This document shows, piece after piece, positions 26,302 through 37,200 of a DNA stretch of 59,722 nucleotides. This DNA is from Candidatus Zhuqueibacterota bacterium. GTDB lineage: Bacteria; Zhuqueibacterota; QNDG01; JABMRT01. How positions within the stretch are numbered: position 1 is the first letter of the stretch; every line of letters starts with the position of its first letter. The position numbers and the translations under genes were made by a program. The notes under the pieces are model-generated. The model worked only from the letters and a program-made list of their open reading frames with translations, had not been told where the DNA came from and searched no databases. The DNA is taken from positions 1-59,722 of the forward strand of contig JABMRT010000248.1 of the NCBI GenBank assembly GCA_013202295.1, in the 5' to 3' direction.

Positions 26302-28812
26302 TTACCCCCGGCTGTTCCAGGACACCGCCCGGGGCGTATAATATCCAACTGAATAAAATATTAATTCGTTAATTTCCGGTGCGGATGCATCCGTTTTTAT
26401 CCCTGCCAACTCTACGGGATTATCGGCATCCAGGTCGAAAAAATTATCCGAAAAGGACCAACCTGGAAGGTGCAGATAAACACTTTTGAGAAATGATTTC
26501 GATTTACATTGGATCTTAACTCCTTCTGAACTATTATTAATGATTTCCGCCTGAATACTCCCTTCCGGGAAATCCATCCATTTATATCTCAGGAAGATGT
26601 GATTAGAGCTCAACCTTTCCTGACCATCAATTTTCAAGGACGCCTTGACATAGTTTCGTTTTTTATCAAGATTATCCATTTCTTCATTGCAGAAAACCGG
26701 AATTTTGATAAGACCATTATCAGGAACATTGACTGCAACCTTTTTTTCAAGTTTCTCTTCACCAAAAAAGGTGCGGATATTCAAATGAACTTCCCCCTGC
26801 AGATTCTCAGGGGTATCATTGACAATATAGAGAACAAGGTTGTTTTCTGCCTCTTCAAAGCCCATAAGAATGGGATGGAAGAATTTCTTTGAATAGAAGT
26901 AGGATGCTTTCGGCTCAAGACGGCTGTCAATCAGGGACCAGCTTGAGACTGGCCAGCAGTCGTTCAGCTGCCAGATGAGGGCGCCGGCTGTATCAAATTT
27001 CCGGCTGCGCCAGTGTTCGATGCAGGTCTTCAATGCTTCCGCCTGATTGACCTGGCAGGCGTAAATAAAGGGAATGTACTCAGTAGTCACCTTCTGATGA
27101 CCGGCCAAGAAACGGAAGAGGCGCTCATTTCCCTCCTCCTGCTTCTGATGGTCTGCGAAGACCTCTCCTTCAGGATTACGGTCCTCCGGTTTCAGGCAAC
27201 TGTTCATGGTTTCAACCGAAGCCGGAGCCTGAAATCCGAATTCAGAGATGAATTTTCCATGGTCGTTCACCACTTCCGTAAAATCGACCCAGCGGCTCCA
27301 GATATCCCAGGAGTGGCGGTTGCCAATATCTTCACTGTTTGGATCATCCCCTCCCCAGGGCGTGGACGGCCAGTAAGGACGGGTTTGATCCAGATTTTCA
27401 CAAAGTTCCGGCAGCATATCATGAAATATTTTGAACCCGGACATTTTCTGCGGCAATCTACTGCCATCGTGATAGTATATCCACTCATTCTCGTTGTTCC
27501 CGCACCAGATAACAATTGAGGAATGATTTCGTAATTCCTTCACAACCCACTCAGATTCCTCTTTCACCTGCTGCAGAAAATCGTCACTTTCCGGATAGGC
27601 GCCGCAGGCAAACATGAAATCCTGCCAAACCATAATCCCCATTTCGTCGCAGAGCTGATAGAAAATGGGATTCTCATAGATGCCGCCTCCCCAGATGCGC
27701 AGCATGTTCATGCCGGCGTCACGGGACATTTCAAGCAGGCGGCGGTACTTTTCAGGCGTCACTCTCGGAATAAAACTGTCTGCGGGAATCCAGTCAGCAC
27801 CGCGGCAGAAAACCGGTTTGCCGTTAACCAGAATGTGAAAACAGTTTTCTCCCTTCTCATCAGTTAAACGGAGTTCTGTGGTCCGGATTCCATATTTAAA
27901 CCGCTTCTCATCTATTAATACTCCCTGACAGGAGACAGTAAAACGAAAATCATAAAGGTATGGATCACCCCATCCACCAGGCCACCATAGCTTTGGATTG
28001 GCAACGGAAAGGAAAAATCGGACTCTATTTTCCGTGGATATCACTTCCTGAGAAACGGTTTCTCCTCCGCCGGCCAGCTTGACATTGCAGATGATCTCTT
28101 TCTCTATCTCTCCCTCAAGAACTGCTTCAATTTCAAGTTTTGCAACATTAGATGTACACGAAAAAGTTTTTACAGAAACATCTGCAATTCGAATACTGTT
28201 GTATCCCTCAAGATAGATCGGGCGCCAAATTCCTGAGGTGGGAAGCATCGGGCCCCAGTCCCATCCGAAAGAGTATTGAGCCTTGCGGAGATACATACGG
28301 TGGGAATGGCGGATTTCCGTCAGCTTTCCGTGTAACTGTTCCAGCTCTCTTGTACAAACAAGAGGTGAATCAAACCGTATGCAAATCTCATTTTCGCCGG
28401 GCTTCAGATAGTTCTTAATCGGGAAACGGTGAGTAATAAACATGTTCCGGCATTGGGCAATTTCTTGATCATTTATAAATATTGTGGCCAGAGTATCCAG
28501 GCCTTCACATACCAGATCAATGTTCTGCTGTTCCAGACAATCCTGAGTGATATGAAATGACCGGGCATATTCCCAATCAGCTTCTCCCACCCACTGTACT
28601 TTATACTCATTATCTCCAAAAAACGGATCAGGAATTTTATCTAAAGTCATCAGATCTGTGTGAACCGTGCCCGGCACTTCAGCCTGCATCCATTGATCCA
28701 AGTTTTCAGTAATCTGTGATTCAACACCATTGCGATTCTTCAGTCTGAAACGCCATTCACCGTTCAGGTCAAGTCGCTGAAGTTCAGTTCTTAATTTTTC
28801 ATTATCAGTCAT
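26302..28812 (-). CDS. GH2 beta-mannosidase
   Basis: An 836-residue enzyme of glycoside hydrolase family 2, beta-mannosidase subgroup, without signal peptide and so probably cytoplasmic. Order: N-terminal jelly roll (LNGEWRF, VPGTVHTDLM), Ig-like domain, TIM barrel (RGADWIPADSF, LRIWGGGIYENPIFYQLCDEMGI), C-terminal beta domains. The acid/base glutamate is in WCGNNENEW and the nucleophile in ISEFGFQ. AVPGTVHTDL-type N-termini are typical of beta-mannosidases rather than beta-galactosidases. GAAGGAAAC precedes the ATG. It would trim short beta-mannosides from the ABC importer. Confidence 0.9.
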   Translation of the reverse strand: MTDNEKLRTELQRLDLNGEWRFRLKNRNGVESQITENLDQWMQAEVPGTVHTDLMTLDKIPDPFFGDNEYKVQWVGEADWEYARSFHITQDCLEQQNIDLVCEGLDTLATIFINDQEIAQCRNMFITHRFPIKNYLKPGENEICIRFDSPLVCTRELEQLHGKLTEIRHSHRMYLRKAQYSFGWDWGPMLPTSGIWRPIYLEGYNSIRIADVSVKTFSCTSNVAKLEIEAVLEGEIEKEIICNVKLAGGGETVSQEVISTENRVRFFLSVANPKLWWPGGWGDPYLYDFRFTVSCQGVLIDEKRFKYGIRTTELRLTDEKGENCFHILVNGKPVFCRGADWIPADSFIPRVTPEKYRRLLEMSRDAGMNMLRIWGGGIYENPIFYQLCDEMGIMVWQDFMFACGAYPESDDFLQQVKEESEWVVKELRNHSSIVIWCGNNENEWIYYHDGSRLPQKMSGFKIFHDMLPELCENLDQTRPYWPSTPWGGDDPNSEDIGNRHSWDIWSRWVDFTEVVNDHGKFISEFGFQAPASVETMNSCLKPEDRNPEGEVFADHQKQEEGNERLFRFLAGHQKVTTEYIPFIYACQVNQAEALKTCIEHWRSRKFDTAGALIWQLNDCWPVSSWSLIDSRLEPKASYFYSKKFFHPILMGFEEAENNLVLYIVNDTPENLQGEVHLNIRTFFGEEKLEKKVAVNVPDNGLIKIPVFCNEEMDNLDKKRNYVKASLKIDGQERLSSNHIFLRYKWMDFPEGSIQAEIINNSSEGVKIQCKSKSFLKSVYLHLPGWSFSDNFFDLDADNPVELAGIKTDASAPEINELIFYSVGYYTPRAVSWNSRG

Positions 28813-28819
28813 TCAGCAA

Positions 28820-30106
28820 TCAGTTTCCTTCGTTTGAATTCCTGTTTACTTTTATCCATCTATTAAGTTCTTCAAAAGTTTTTGGATAACTTGCCACATC
28901 CAGAAGGCTCATCAAAGCTTCGATAGTCGATTCGGCCCCGGAATTCAGATTAATGGTTTGAGCATCATTGATTCCGTCAAAGCAACGGCCGGTTTTGATA
29001 TCATACATGATTAATTGGGGTGCATTCTTGCCGAAAAACCAGGCGGCAGCCAGACCGGCCTGGACGGCATAGGCTTCATCACAGGTGGCTTCAGATAGAC
29101 GGACCAAGCCTGATATGACCGGTCGCGCACCATAGGCGATCTGGGAAAACTGCTTGATTTCCGGTGGTTCTTCCATTTTGATTGAGTAGAAAAAACCCTC
29201 TTCGATCAATTTGGGGTAGAACAAATCCGCCTCTTTCCGGGCCGCTGTCAGCCAGGATGGACGATCCAATATTCGAGCAAGTTCGGACAACGTCTGAGTC
29301 TGGCAATTGGCGTAGGCATGCCAGACACCCTTCCATGACAGAAAGACGCCGGGATAGGGATCATTATCACCTAGCTGCATATCGAGAAGTCCCTTTACCA
29401 GTTTTCCAGTTATCTCTTCGAGTTCATTATCCTTTTCAATTCGGAAATATTGGGCCATACCCAGCAGTAGTTCAGAAGTGGCGTCACTGCCGTAACGATT
29501 GATCAGCCACGTGGGATACTCTTTTCCATTTATTGAATCATACTTTCCGTATCGTTTCATTAAACTGCGAAGAGGCAACTTGCATTTCAGGAAACGATCT
29601 TTTAACAGCGAGGCATACTCCTGATCCATATCCCGGAATATACGATACCCCCAGGCTATGGCCCAGTACCCCCTGGCCGCCCAGAAGTCAAAGGACTTCA
29701 GGCTGGTTTTGCCGGTCCGGTTAATGGTATAATCGGCATTGATAAAGTTATAGAATTCTCCATCGTCACACTGCAGAGCCATGACAAAATCCAGCAGTTT
29801 TCTTGCCCTGTTCAAAGCGGATACAGTCCCGGACAGCTCATAATAATGTAAATAGACCACTACAGCTCTGGCCGCATCATCCACACAGGCAATGCCTTCG
29901 TCCCCGGCATCAAGCCACTCATAATCGGGATAATCCGCGTAAATATGTACAATAGAGACCGAATCACCCTCAACAATTACATCCTCACACAAATAATCCA
30001 GATGATCCAGATTGATCAGCTGAGACTGAAAAGATGAATCTGCCCTCTTCTGACAACCGGCAATTAATAATCCAGCAATAATAAATAAAACACACCATCT
30101 TCTCAT
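28820..30106 (-). CDS. Lipoprotein, predicted (alpha/alpha)6-barrel carbohydrate-active protein
   Basis: A 428-residue lipoprotein (signal peptide with lipobox LIAGC, cysteine 18). I do not recognise a named family. Repeated helical hairpins with conserved aromatic-acidic pairs (DEGIACVDDAARAVVVYLHYYE, FDFWAARGYWAIAWGYRIF, GVWHAYANCQTQTLSELARIL, AYAVQAGLAAAWFFG) look like an (alpha/alpha)6 toroid as in many glycosidases, lyases and epimerases. It sits 7 bases upstream of the GH2 beta-mannosidase and after the permeases, so a surface or periplasmic role in mannoside processing is likely. No catalytic residues can be assigned. Confidence 0.6.
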   Translation of the reverse strand: MRRWCVLFIIAGLLIAGCQKRADSSFQSQLINLDHLDYLCEDVIVEGDSVSIVHIYADYPDYEWLDAGDEGIACVDDAARAVVVYLHYYELSGTVSALNRARKLLDFVMALQCDDGEFYNFINADYTINRTGKTSLKSFDFWAARGYWAIAWGYRIFRDMDQEYASLLKDRFLKCKLPLRSLMKRYGKYDSINGKEYPTWLINRYGSDATSELLLGMAQYFRIEKDNELEEITGKLVKGLLDMQLGDNDPYPGVFLSWKGVWHAYANCQTQTLSELARILDRPSWLTAARKEADLFYPKLIEEGFFYSIKMEEPPEIKQFSQIAYGARPVISGLVRLSEATCDEAYAVQAGLAAAWFFGKNAPQLIMYDIKTGRCFDGINDAQTINLNSGAESTIEALMSLLDVASYPKTFEELNRWIKVNRNSNEGN

Positions 30107-30127
30107 CTATTTTTTTATCCTTTATCT

Positions 30128-30937
30128 TTATTCTTTCAGCCCGGAAGTCGCCATGCTCTCTATAAAATACTTCTGGAAAAAACTGTACGCCAGAATCACC
30201 GGCATGGCCAGCAGCATGGCAGCGGCCAGTTTTACACCCAGTCTGGCTTCAGCCTGCCCCCCTATATGGAATATTGCCACAATCTGAGGCATGGTCATCA
30301 TGGCCCGGTCACGGATCACTATGAGCGGCCACAGCACCTCGTTCCATGATGTCATAAAGGTCAGGATACCCACGGTAATCAAGGCCGGTATTGAATTTGG
30401 CCATAGAACCCGGTAGAGAATCCACAGCTCGCTGCAGCCGTCAATACGGGCTGCGTCTATGAGATCCTGGGGCAGGGCCATGAAATACTGGCGGAAGAGC
30501 AGAATGCTGAATCCCGTAAGCATATAGGGGACAATCAGGGCCAGATAACTGTTCACCCAGTGAAACTTGACCATCAGAACATAGAGCGGAATCAGCGTAA
30601 TCTGAAAGGGCAGGGTCATGGTAAACAGAATGATGATAAAAATCAGACTTCTGCCCCTGAATCGAAGCCGGGACAATGCATATCCCACCATGGATCCGAA
30701 AACCAGAACACCGGCAGTCACCGATCCTGCAACAATGAAACTGTTCAACAGCGCCCTGAAAATGGGAATCTTGTGAATGACCTCTTTGTAGTGCTCAAAG
30801 GTCAGTTTGGAAGGAATCAGTCCCAATGCACCGATCTCTCCCTCCGGCCGCAGCGTGGATGACGCCATCCATAAAAACGGATATAAAGAAAAGACGACAA
30901 AGACGATTAAAATTGTATATATAAGTGGCTTTTTCAT
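30128..30937 (-). CDS. Sugar ABC transporter permease (MalG/UgpE type)
   Basis: A 269-residue inner-membrane permease with six transmembrane helices. The EAA loop that docks with the ATPase reads ARIDGCSELWILYRVLWPNSIPALI. ATG 30937 is preferred to an in-frame TTG three bases earlier; AAGGA lies upstream. It forms a heterodimer with the permease encoded just before it and imports the sugar delivered by the binding lipoprotein at 31843. Confidence 0.92.
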   Translation of the reverse strand: MKKPLIYTILIVFVVFSLYPFLWMASSTLRPEGEIGALGLIPSKLTFEHYKEVIHKIPIFRALLNSFIVAGSVTAGVLVFGSMVGYALSRLRFRGRSLIFIIILFTMTLPFQITLIPLYVLMVKFHWVNSYLALIVPYMLTGFSILLFRQYFMALPQDLIDAARIDGCSELWILYRVLWPNSIPALITVGILTFMTSWNEVLWPLIVIRDRAMMTMPQIVAIFHIGGQAEARLGVKLAAAMLLAMPVILAYSFFQKYFIESMATSGLKE

Positions 30938-30958
30938 CAAAAACAGTCCTTAAAATGA

Positions 30959-31819
30959 TTAGTACTGGACATCCTTCTCAACGAACTTTCGCTGAAGAAT
31001 AATCACGGCCAGAACAATAATCGCAAAGAAAAATCCCAATGTGGCGGCGTATCCCATATGATAGAAATTAAACCCCTGCTTGTAGATGTACATCATGGCG
31101 GAGAGTGTGCTGTTCATTGGGCCTCCGCCTGTGATGATCACCGGCTCGATGAACAGAGAGAATCCTCCGATGGTGGAGAGTATAACGACCATGAACATGG
31201 TGGGATTAATCATGGGCAGGGTGATGTATAGGAACTTTTTCCAGTGGCTCGCCCCCTCCAGATCTGCGGCTTCATAGAGACTTTTTGGGACACTCTGCAG
31301 ACCAACCAGAAAGAGGACGATGTAGAGTCCCACATTCTTCCAGGTGGCCACCAGGGCGATGGATGGCATGGCCATATAGGGACTTGTTATCCAGGGAATT
31401 CGGCCCAAACCAATGCGTGTCAAAATGGCATTGAGCATACCGGTATCCTGGGCAAAGAGTTGGCTCCACAGCATGGATATCACCACGCCGGATATAACAA
31501 CCGGGAGAAAAAATGCGGCTCTGAAAAACCCTCTGAACCGGAGGCTCTGGTTGAGAAGTTCAGCAATGAAAAGGGCGAATATGATCTGCAAAGGAATGTG
31601 AATGACCAGAAAAACCAGTGTATTAACAATGGATTTAAAGAAAAGATTATCCTGAAAAAGTTTCCGGATGTTATCCAGTCCCACCCACTCCATGGATGAA
31701 AGGATATCCCACCTGTGAAAAATCAAAATAAAGGAAAAAATCAACGGAAATGCAATGAATATCGCAAAATGAATGATATAGGGGGATACAAATAGGTAAC
31801 CGATCCTATTCTTCTTCAA
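30959..31819 (-). CDS. Sugar ABC transporter permease (MalF/UgpA type)
   Basis: A 286-residue permease with six transmembrane helices and the EAA loop EAADLEGASHWKKFLYITLPMINP. The start is a TTG at 31819 preceded by ACGGAGCG; no ATG is available nearby. It begins 23 bases after the solute-binding gene and ends 21 bases before the partner permease. Confidence 0.92.
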   Translation of the reverse strand: MKKNRIGYLFVSPYIIHFAIFIAFPLIFSFILIFHRWDILSSMEWVGLDNIRKLFQDNLFFKSIVNTLVFLVIHIPLQIIFALFIAELLNQSLRFRGFFRAAFFLPVVISGVVISMLWSQLFAQDTGMLNAILTRIGLGRIPWITSPYMAMPSIALVATWKNVGLYIVLFLVGLQSVPKSLYEAADLEGASHWKKFLYITLPMINPTMFMVVILSTIGGFSLFIEPVIITGGGPMNSTLSAMMYIYKQGFNFYHMGYAATLGFFFAIIVLAVIILQRKFVEKDVQY

Positions 31820-31842
31820 AATACTCGCTCCGTAAGATTGAT

Positions 31843-33186
31843 CTATTCCAGTACAAGTTTCGACCGAACAGCCGCATCATGAACAGCCTGTTCCGGGGTT
31901 TTTGCGCCGTACACGACACAGGCCTCGAACTCCTGGGATATAGCATCAAAAACCTCTTTCAGCGTGGGCGACTCATCCACATTCCGAATGTATTTTGCCT
32001 GATGTGCAAATTTAACCATTTTAGGATTATTGTCAAAATAGTTTTGGTAGAGAGTATCTTCAAGTATATTTTGCCGCAAAGGCAACTGGGTAGCCAGCTC
32101 CAGGAGCCTAAGATCATTCTTCCTGTTAATCATGAATTGAATGAATTCCCAGGCGTGACGGGGATATTTTGAATTCTTGAAAACAACAATACCTTTCAGG
32201 TCTCCATAGGTGTAGATCGGTTCCCGTGTACCGCAGGGAACCGGAACATGAATAAAATCGTACTGAAAACCTTCAGGTTTGAACTTCTCAGTATGCATGA
32301 CCTCCCATGGGCCCACCACTCTCGATCCCGCCAATTCGTTCAGGAAAAAATCCCGCCGCCCGGTTGCGATCTCTTTTGGGAAGTAATCATTCTTGTAAAT
32401 ATCCCGGTAAAACTGAAAGACACCCACCGCAAATTTATTGTCAAAGGTCACTTCCCCGTTTTCAATCAATGTTTTACCGCCGGATGCTGCAATATAAAGC
32501 GGGTAGAAATCGAAGAGCCGGTCTCTCCACCGCGCACGGATATCGGTGATGCCCACCCACCGGTCCACATAGCCGTCACCGTCGGTGTCGCGGCTGATGC
32601 GTTTTCCGGCTTCTAGATATTCCGTATAGGTTCTCGGCTCATGAACACCGGCATTGCCAAACATCTTTGTATTGAAAATCAGCATCACCGGATTGGTTTT
32701 CCAGAGTATCTGATAAACATGCCCGTTCTTTGAACGGGATTGTTCGATATCACCGGGGCTAAACCTTTCGGAGGTAACAGAGTCAAAATTGGAGAACTGG
32801 TCGAAATTAACCAGCTGTCCAGCGCGGACATAGGAAGCCACATCACCGGGCCACATGTTGGAGTAGATGTCAGGTGTTGTCTTACCTACCACCGCCGCCA
32901 GAATCACTTCCTCGCTGGACTCACCCTCAGGTACCGGCTGATGTTTCACCTGTATTTCCGGATGCAGGGCATTCCATTCCGCGACAACTTCTCTGGCCAG
33001 ATTAATCTCATCCTGGTTGTTGGATGACCAGTATACCATCTTCCCTGAGCCGGAATCTTTTCTCTCTGATTGACAGGCTCCAAATAGGATAACCAAGAAT
33101 CCCAGTATAAAACAAAGAAAAATGAATAGAGATTTCCTGATTTTTCGGTTCCTTTGAACAGGGTTCTTACATGTCTTAAAAATCAT
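31843..33186 (-). CDS. Sugar ABC transporter substrate-binding lipoprotein
   Basis: A 447-residue extracellular solute-binding protein of the family 1 (MalE-like) fold. The long N-terminus has a hydrophobic segment ending in the lipobox LFGAC. The mature part starts KMVYWSSNNQDEINLAREVVAEWNALHPEIQV, the usual family opening, and contains TPDIYSNMWPGDVASYVRAGQLVNFD. AAGGTGA precedes the ATG. Together with two permeases and the MalK-type ATPase it makes a complete importer, most likely for beta-mannooligosaccharides given the two enzymes in the operon. Confidence 0.9.
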   Translation of the reverse strand: MIFKTCKNPVQRNRKIRKSLFIFLCFILGFLVILFGACQSERKDSGSGKMVYWSSNNQDEINLAREVVAEWNALHPEIQVKHQPVPEGESSEEVILAAVVGKTTPDIYSNMWPGDVASYVRAGQLVNFDQFSNFDSVTSERFSPGDIEQSRSKNGHVYQILWKTNPVMLIFNTKMFGNAGVHEPRTYTEYLEAGKRISRDTDGDGYVDRWVGITDIRARWRDRLFDFYPLYIAASGGKTLIENGEVTFDNKFAVGVFQFYRDIYKNDYFPKEIATGRRDFFLNELAGSRVVGPWEVMHTEKFKPEGFQYDFIHVPVPCGTREPIYTYGDLKGIVVFKNSKYPRHAWEFIQFMINRKNDLRLLELATQLPLRQNILEDTLYQNYFDNNPKMVKFAHQAKYIRNVDESPTLKEVFDAISQEFEACVVYGAKTPEQAVHDAAVRSKLVLE

Positions 33187-33201
33187 AAAGTTAGATTCAC
33201 C

Positions 33202-34224
33202 TTAAAATTGTAGGCCTAATGTCAACTGCTGTGCATTCTGAAGCCTTCCGAAATCCGCATAAGCGTAATCGAGACGGAACTGAAGGCCGTCCATGAATTT
33301 CATGTGAAAACCACCGCCCAGGGTGAGCCCCTCTTCGCTGTCTCGCATGAATAGAGTCTGATAGCCTGCCCGAAGAAAGAGCATCTCTTTCAAAGCATAT
33401 TCCAAACCGACATTCACCGCTTCAGTATTGTCACTGGGATGCAGTGCATCAGAAGCCACAGTCATACGATGCATTTCATTATCCATCAATTCCATGGCGA
33501 CACCGAATTGGAAATTCAGGGGCAGCGGCCATCTTTCGGTCTGAAGTTCGGCAAAAACCTGGTCATTGTTTCCATCAATGCTTTCATCGATGTCGTGATA
33601 AACCAGGAGATCTTTCCCTGACATTCTCATATCCGTACCGAAATTATAAAGCGTGGCGCCGATTCGAAGTCCGCGGAATCCTGTTGTAAATAGTGTTCCG
33701 ATATCAAATCCCATGCCCCAGGCGCTTTCATTCCAGATATGCTGCTGAATAAATTTCCCTGTAAAGCCAATGGAGAAGCGGTCTGTGACATTAAAGGCAT
33801 AAGTTAAGGCCATGGCAATATCCCCTGCCCCAAAATACTCACCGGTTCCCTCAGGCTGATCCACGGTCTGTACCATCATGTTATCCATGCTTAATGAAGT
33901 GACGGATGCGCCCAGGGAACCGAAACTACCGATTGGCATGACAAAACCGGCATAGTCAAAGCGGATGTCCGCAATCCACTGTGTGTGAACGAGGATAGCT
34001 TCAGGCCGATCCATTTGAGTAATTCCGGCCGGATTCCAGTAAAGGGCGCTGGCATCATCAGCGGTCCCCACGAATGCGCCGCCCATGCCGATGGCCCGGG
34101 CACCGACGCCGATTTCCAGAAATGGGGCGGCCGTGACTCCGACCTTGGAGACATCGCTTACAAACTGGCCGGATGCAGCCATTGCAAAACCCAGACAGAT
34201 AAAAAACATGATGAGTTTTTTCAT
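33202..34224 (-). CDS. PorV/PorQ-like outer-membrane protein
   Basis: A 340-residue outer-membrane barrel. ATG 34224 has GAGGGAGA upstream and starts a clean signal peptide ending ASGQ; an in-frame GTG at 34242 is less likely. The N-terminal AAPFLEIGVGARAIGMGGAFVGTADDASALYWNPAG is the diagnostic stretch of the PorV/PorQ (UPF0164) family, which in type IX secretion shuttles cargo to the surface attachment complex. Strands continue to the C-terminal aromatic LTLGLQF. It lies directly after a sorting-domain protein and may be a dedicated shuttle for it. Confidence 0.85.
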   Translation of the reverse strand: MKKLIMFFICLGFAMAASGQFVSDVSKVGVTAAPFLEIGVGARAIGMGGAFVGTADDASALYWNPAGITQMDRPEAILVHTQWIADIRFDYAGFVMPIGSFGSLGASVTSLSMDNMMVQTVDQPEGTGEYFGAGDIAMALTYAFNVTDRFSIGFTGKFIQQHIWNESAWGMGFDIGTLFTTGFRGLRIGATLYNFGTDMRMSGKDLLVYHDIDESIDGNNDQVFAELQTERWPLPLNFQFGVAMELMDNEMHRMTVASDALHPSDNTEAVNVGLEYALKEMLFLRAGYQTLFMRDSEEGLTLGGGFHMKFMDGLQFRLDYAYADFGRLQNAQQLTLGLQF

Positions 34225-34243
34225 GTTGAACGTCTCCCTCACT

Positions 34244-37200
34244 CTATTTAATCACGGCAAATTTGCCGATCTTGTTACCAATACCAGGGGCATCCACATG
34301 GTAAACATAGATGCCGTAGGCAATGTCCATTCCGTCTTTGGAAACCAGATCCCAGGACTCGGCGCCCTCTCCGTCTGGTCCATAATGCTCAACTGTGTCC
34401 ACCAGATATCCCCGCACCGTATAGATGCGGATGGTGCACTCTTCCGGCAGATTGATGAACCAGATGCGCCGTTCTCCTCTACCGAAGCGGTAGGGATTTT
34501 TAGGTTCCCATGAAGCGGCCGCCACATAGGGATTGGGCACCACGGAGATCCTGTTCATATCTGACTCGGCCACCTGCTGGTTAAAACGCATCCCGTTCAC
34601 ATCAAAACAGATGACATCGCCGGTACGGTAGGGTTTTCGTGTAGAGATCCGATAAACATCCCCGGGCTGCGGTTCGATGATCTCCGGCTTTAAAGTATCC
34701 GTCATGAAGGAGAATCTCCAGGTTGTGCTGATCTTGAATGCCGTATTGAGATCATCTTCATAAATGAGGATCGATTCTGTGGTGTCCGGCGTCAGCATGC
34801 CGTCAGCGACATCGTCGCGGAACATGAATTTAGCCGGTTTATCATCCGTCAGATTGTAGACAGAGAAGGTGACAGGCACTTCCGGGAAACCGATATTCCC
34901 AGAATTGGATGTATCAACGATAGTATCGGAAAACCGAATCTCATAATCGGCCGGATTGGGAAAATTAATATTGAATACCTGATTGGTCTCACTGGTAAAA
35001 CGCGGGTCAAAATCGATAGTGATGCGGTAATTGCAATCGCCTGCCAGCCACTCCGTCAGATCCGTGTCGATTTCCACAATCTCATCATTGTCAATTGTGA
35101 GAACCATGCCGTCAATAATGGGCGATTCCGCAGACTCGACAAATTCCGTTTGATCAATCAGCAGAGTGGAATCCCCGCCGGTCACATCAAAAATCCGATA
35201 GTAGGATGTTCCCGAATTGTGAAACAGGGAAGAATCGGAGAAGATGATTGCATAAGAGTGTCCGTCAAGGACGGAATCTTCATAGGCAAACTGCAAATCT
35301 ACACTGCCCGTTGCCGGTCCCGTGTGAACAAGTCCGTTTTCCAGGTCGGGATCGATATATCCGATTGCCCGGGGATTGGGCGTCACCACGGCCGTATTGA
35401 TGTCCACTTTGATATTGCCTGAGATATCCTGCTGTATCATGCTGGCGCATTCAGAAGGCGATATGCCCAGATTCTGTCCTACAGTTGTCGTATCAATATA
35501 TCCCCGGTCGTAGGCAACAACAGCATAGTAGTAGGTCTGGCCGTTTTTCACATCTTCATCCACATACATGTGACGAAGGCCCGTATCATTCCCCAGATCA
35601 AAATGAGCGCCGTGAACGTCTATGGGATGCAGTCCTTTGATGCCGTTCTTGAGATCGAACTGGGTAATGGGTTTTCTGTAGGTCAGCCGCCCGTAACCGT
35701 CGGTGATGAGACGGGTTTCGTAAAGTTCCGGCTCGGTGGCCCGGTAAATACGGTAGCCTTCGAAATCGTACTCCTGCAGGAAGGGATCAAATGAGTTCTC
35801 CGATTTGGAATCCCAGAGCAGAGTCACTTTGCCGTCACCCGATATTACGGAGAGGGTCGGTTTATCCGGTGGGATCGCGAAAGTATAGTCTGCATTGTAA
35901 ATGGACTGGACCGTTTTCTTTGTAGGCGCCAGATCACCCAGATGATTGCCGATGGCGGGATCGGGATGAACCATGTCCTCACCAAAGAGAAGCGCCATGG
36001 AGTAGTTCTCAGTCTGTCCGGCCTTGACCTCAAAGGGGCCGGAAGAGAAGAACATTCCCAGGTTGGCCGTTACCTGCAGACCTTCCCTGGGCGGGAGTGC
36101 CGCACTGAAAACTTTCCAGTTCTGATTCTCATTATGCAGTTGATAGGTGTGAACCGGGAAGATGGCAAAACCCGTCAGACCAATCTGATCCGACTCATCC
36201 TTGTCCAGGTAATCGAAATTGGGTTCCCCCGCTGTGGGCATGCCGTCGGTTTCTCCCTCATCAGGTCCTGGATAACCGGCTGCAAAAGGACCTAAACCAT
36301 CAGCGCCCACATCATCCTGAACAGGCTCGCCCTCGTCCCACTGACCATTGTCATTGATATCTTCATAGCCTCGCCAGTCCTGATCTTCATCACCTGACCA
36401 GTGAGGTCTGGAATCTCTATCATAGAAGCGCTTAAAATCCGCTTCATTCGATACACCGTAGGGAGGTGAATCGAGCCAGACTCCGGCTCCGCTGTCGCGG
36501 CGTTCATCTATTATACCGTCCTCATCATTGTCCTTGCCGTCGTTGAATATACCCGGACTTTCCAGAAAGGCAAAACCTGCCACACCCACGGGTCCCCACT
36601 GACCCGGTGTACCCAGGCCGTTGAAGTCATAGGCAAAGGCGATATCCAGCACGGTTTCATAATCGCCCGTATCATCGGATGAATCGTCGGTACCCCCTAA
36701 ACCCCAGTCGATGTAAAAGATGTAGTAAGTACTGTCATAATCGGTCTGCCCCTCATTGGTGATGAAATAGAGGGCAAAGATACAGTCCTCTGCCAGGACA
36801 TGGTCCCACTGAAAGAGGCGGGTAGCCACTTCCAGACCCAGCCCGCGCCTTTCGGGATCTCCCGGATCCGGGAAGAAATTCCACTCTTCATCGGGATCGT
36901 CATCGAAAACAAAATAGGTTTCCAGATCAGCCTGAATAAGCCCTTTGCCGCGCCAGCCGTTCCACACTGCCTGACCCGTCTCTTCATCGAACCATTCGGG
37001 TTTGTCTGGCCAGCGGTATGGCCAGGTCACGGGATCGTCGCTCATGGCCGGCTCATCTCCCAGGGCATTGAAATAGCCTGGAACGGGCGCCCAGCCCCAT
37101 AGTTCGTCATTAGGGCCCTTGTCCACAAATTCCCGGTACTGGGTTTCCATGGGGTAAATTACGTTTCCATCATTATCCAGGGTTTTGGCCTGAACCGCCA

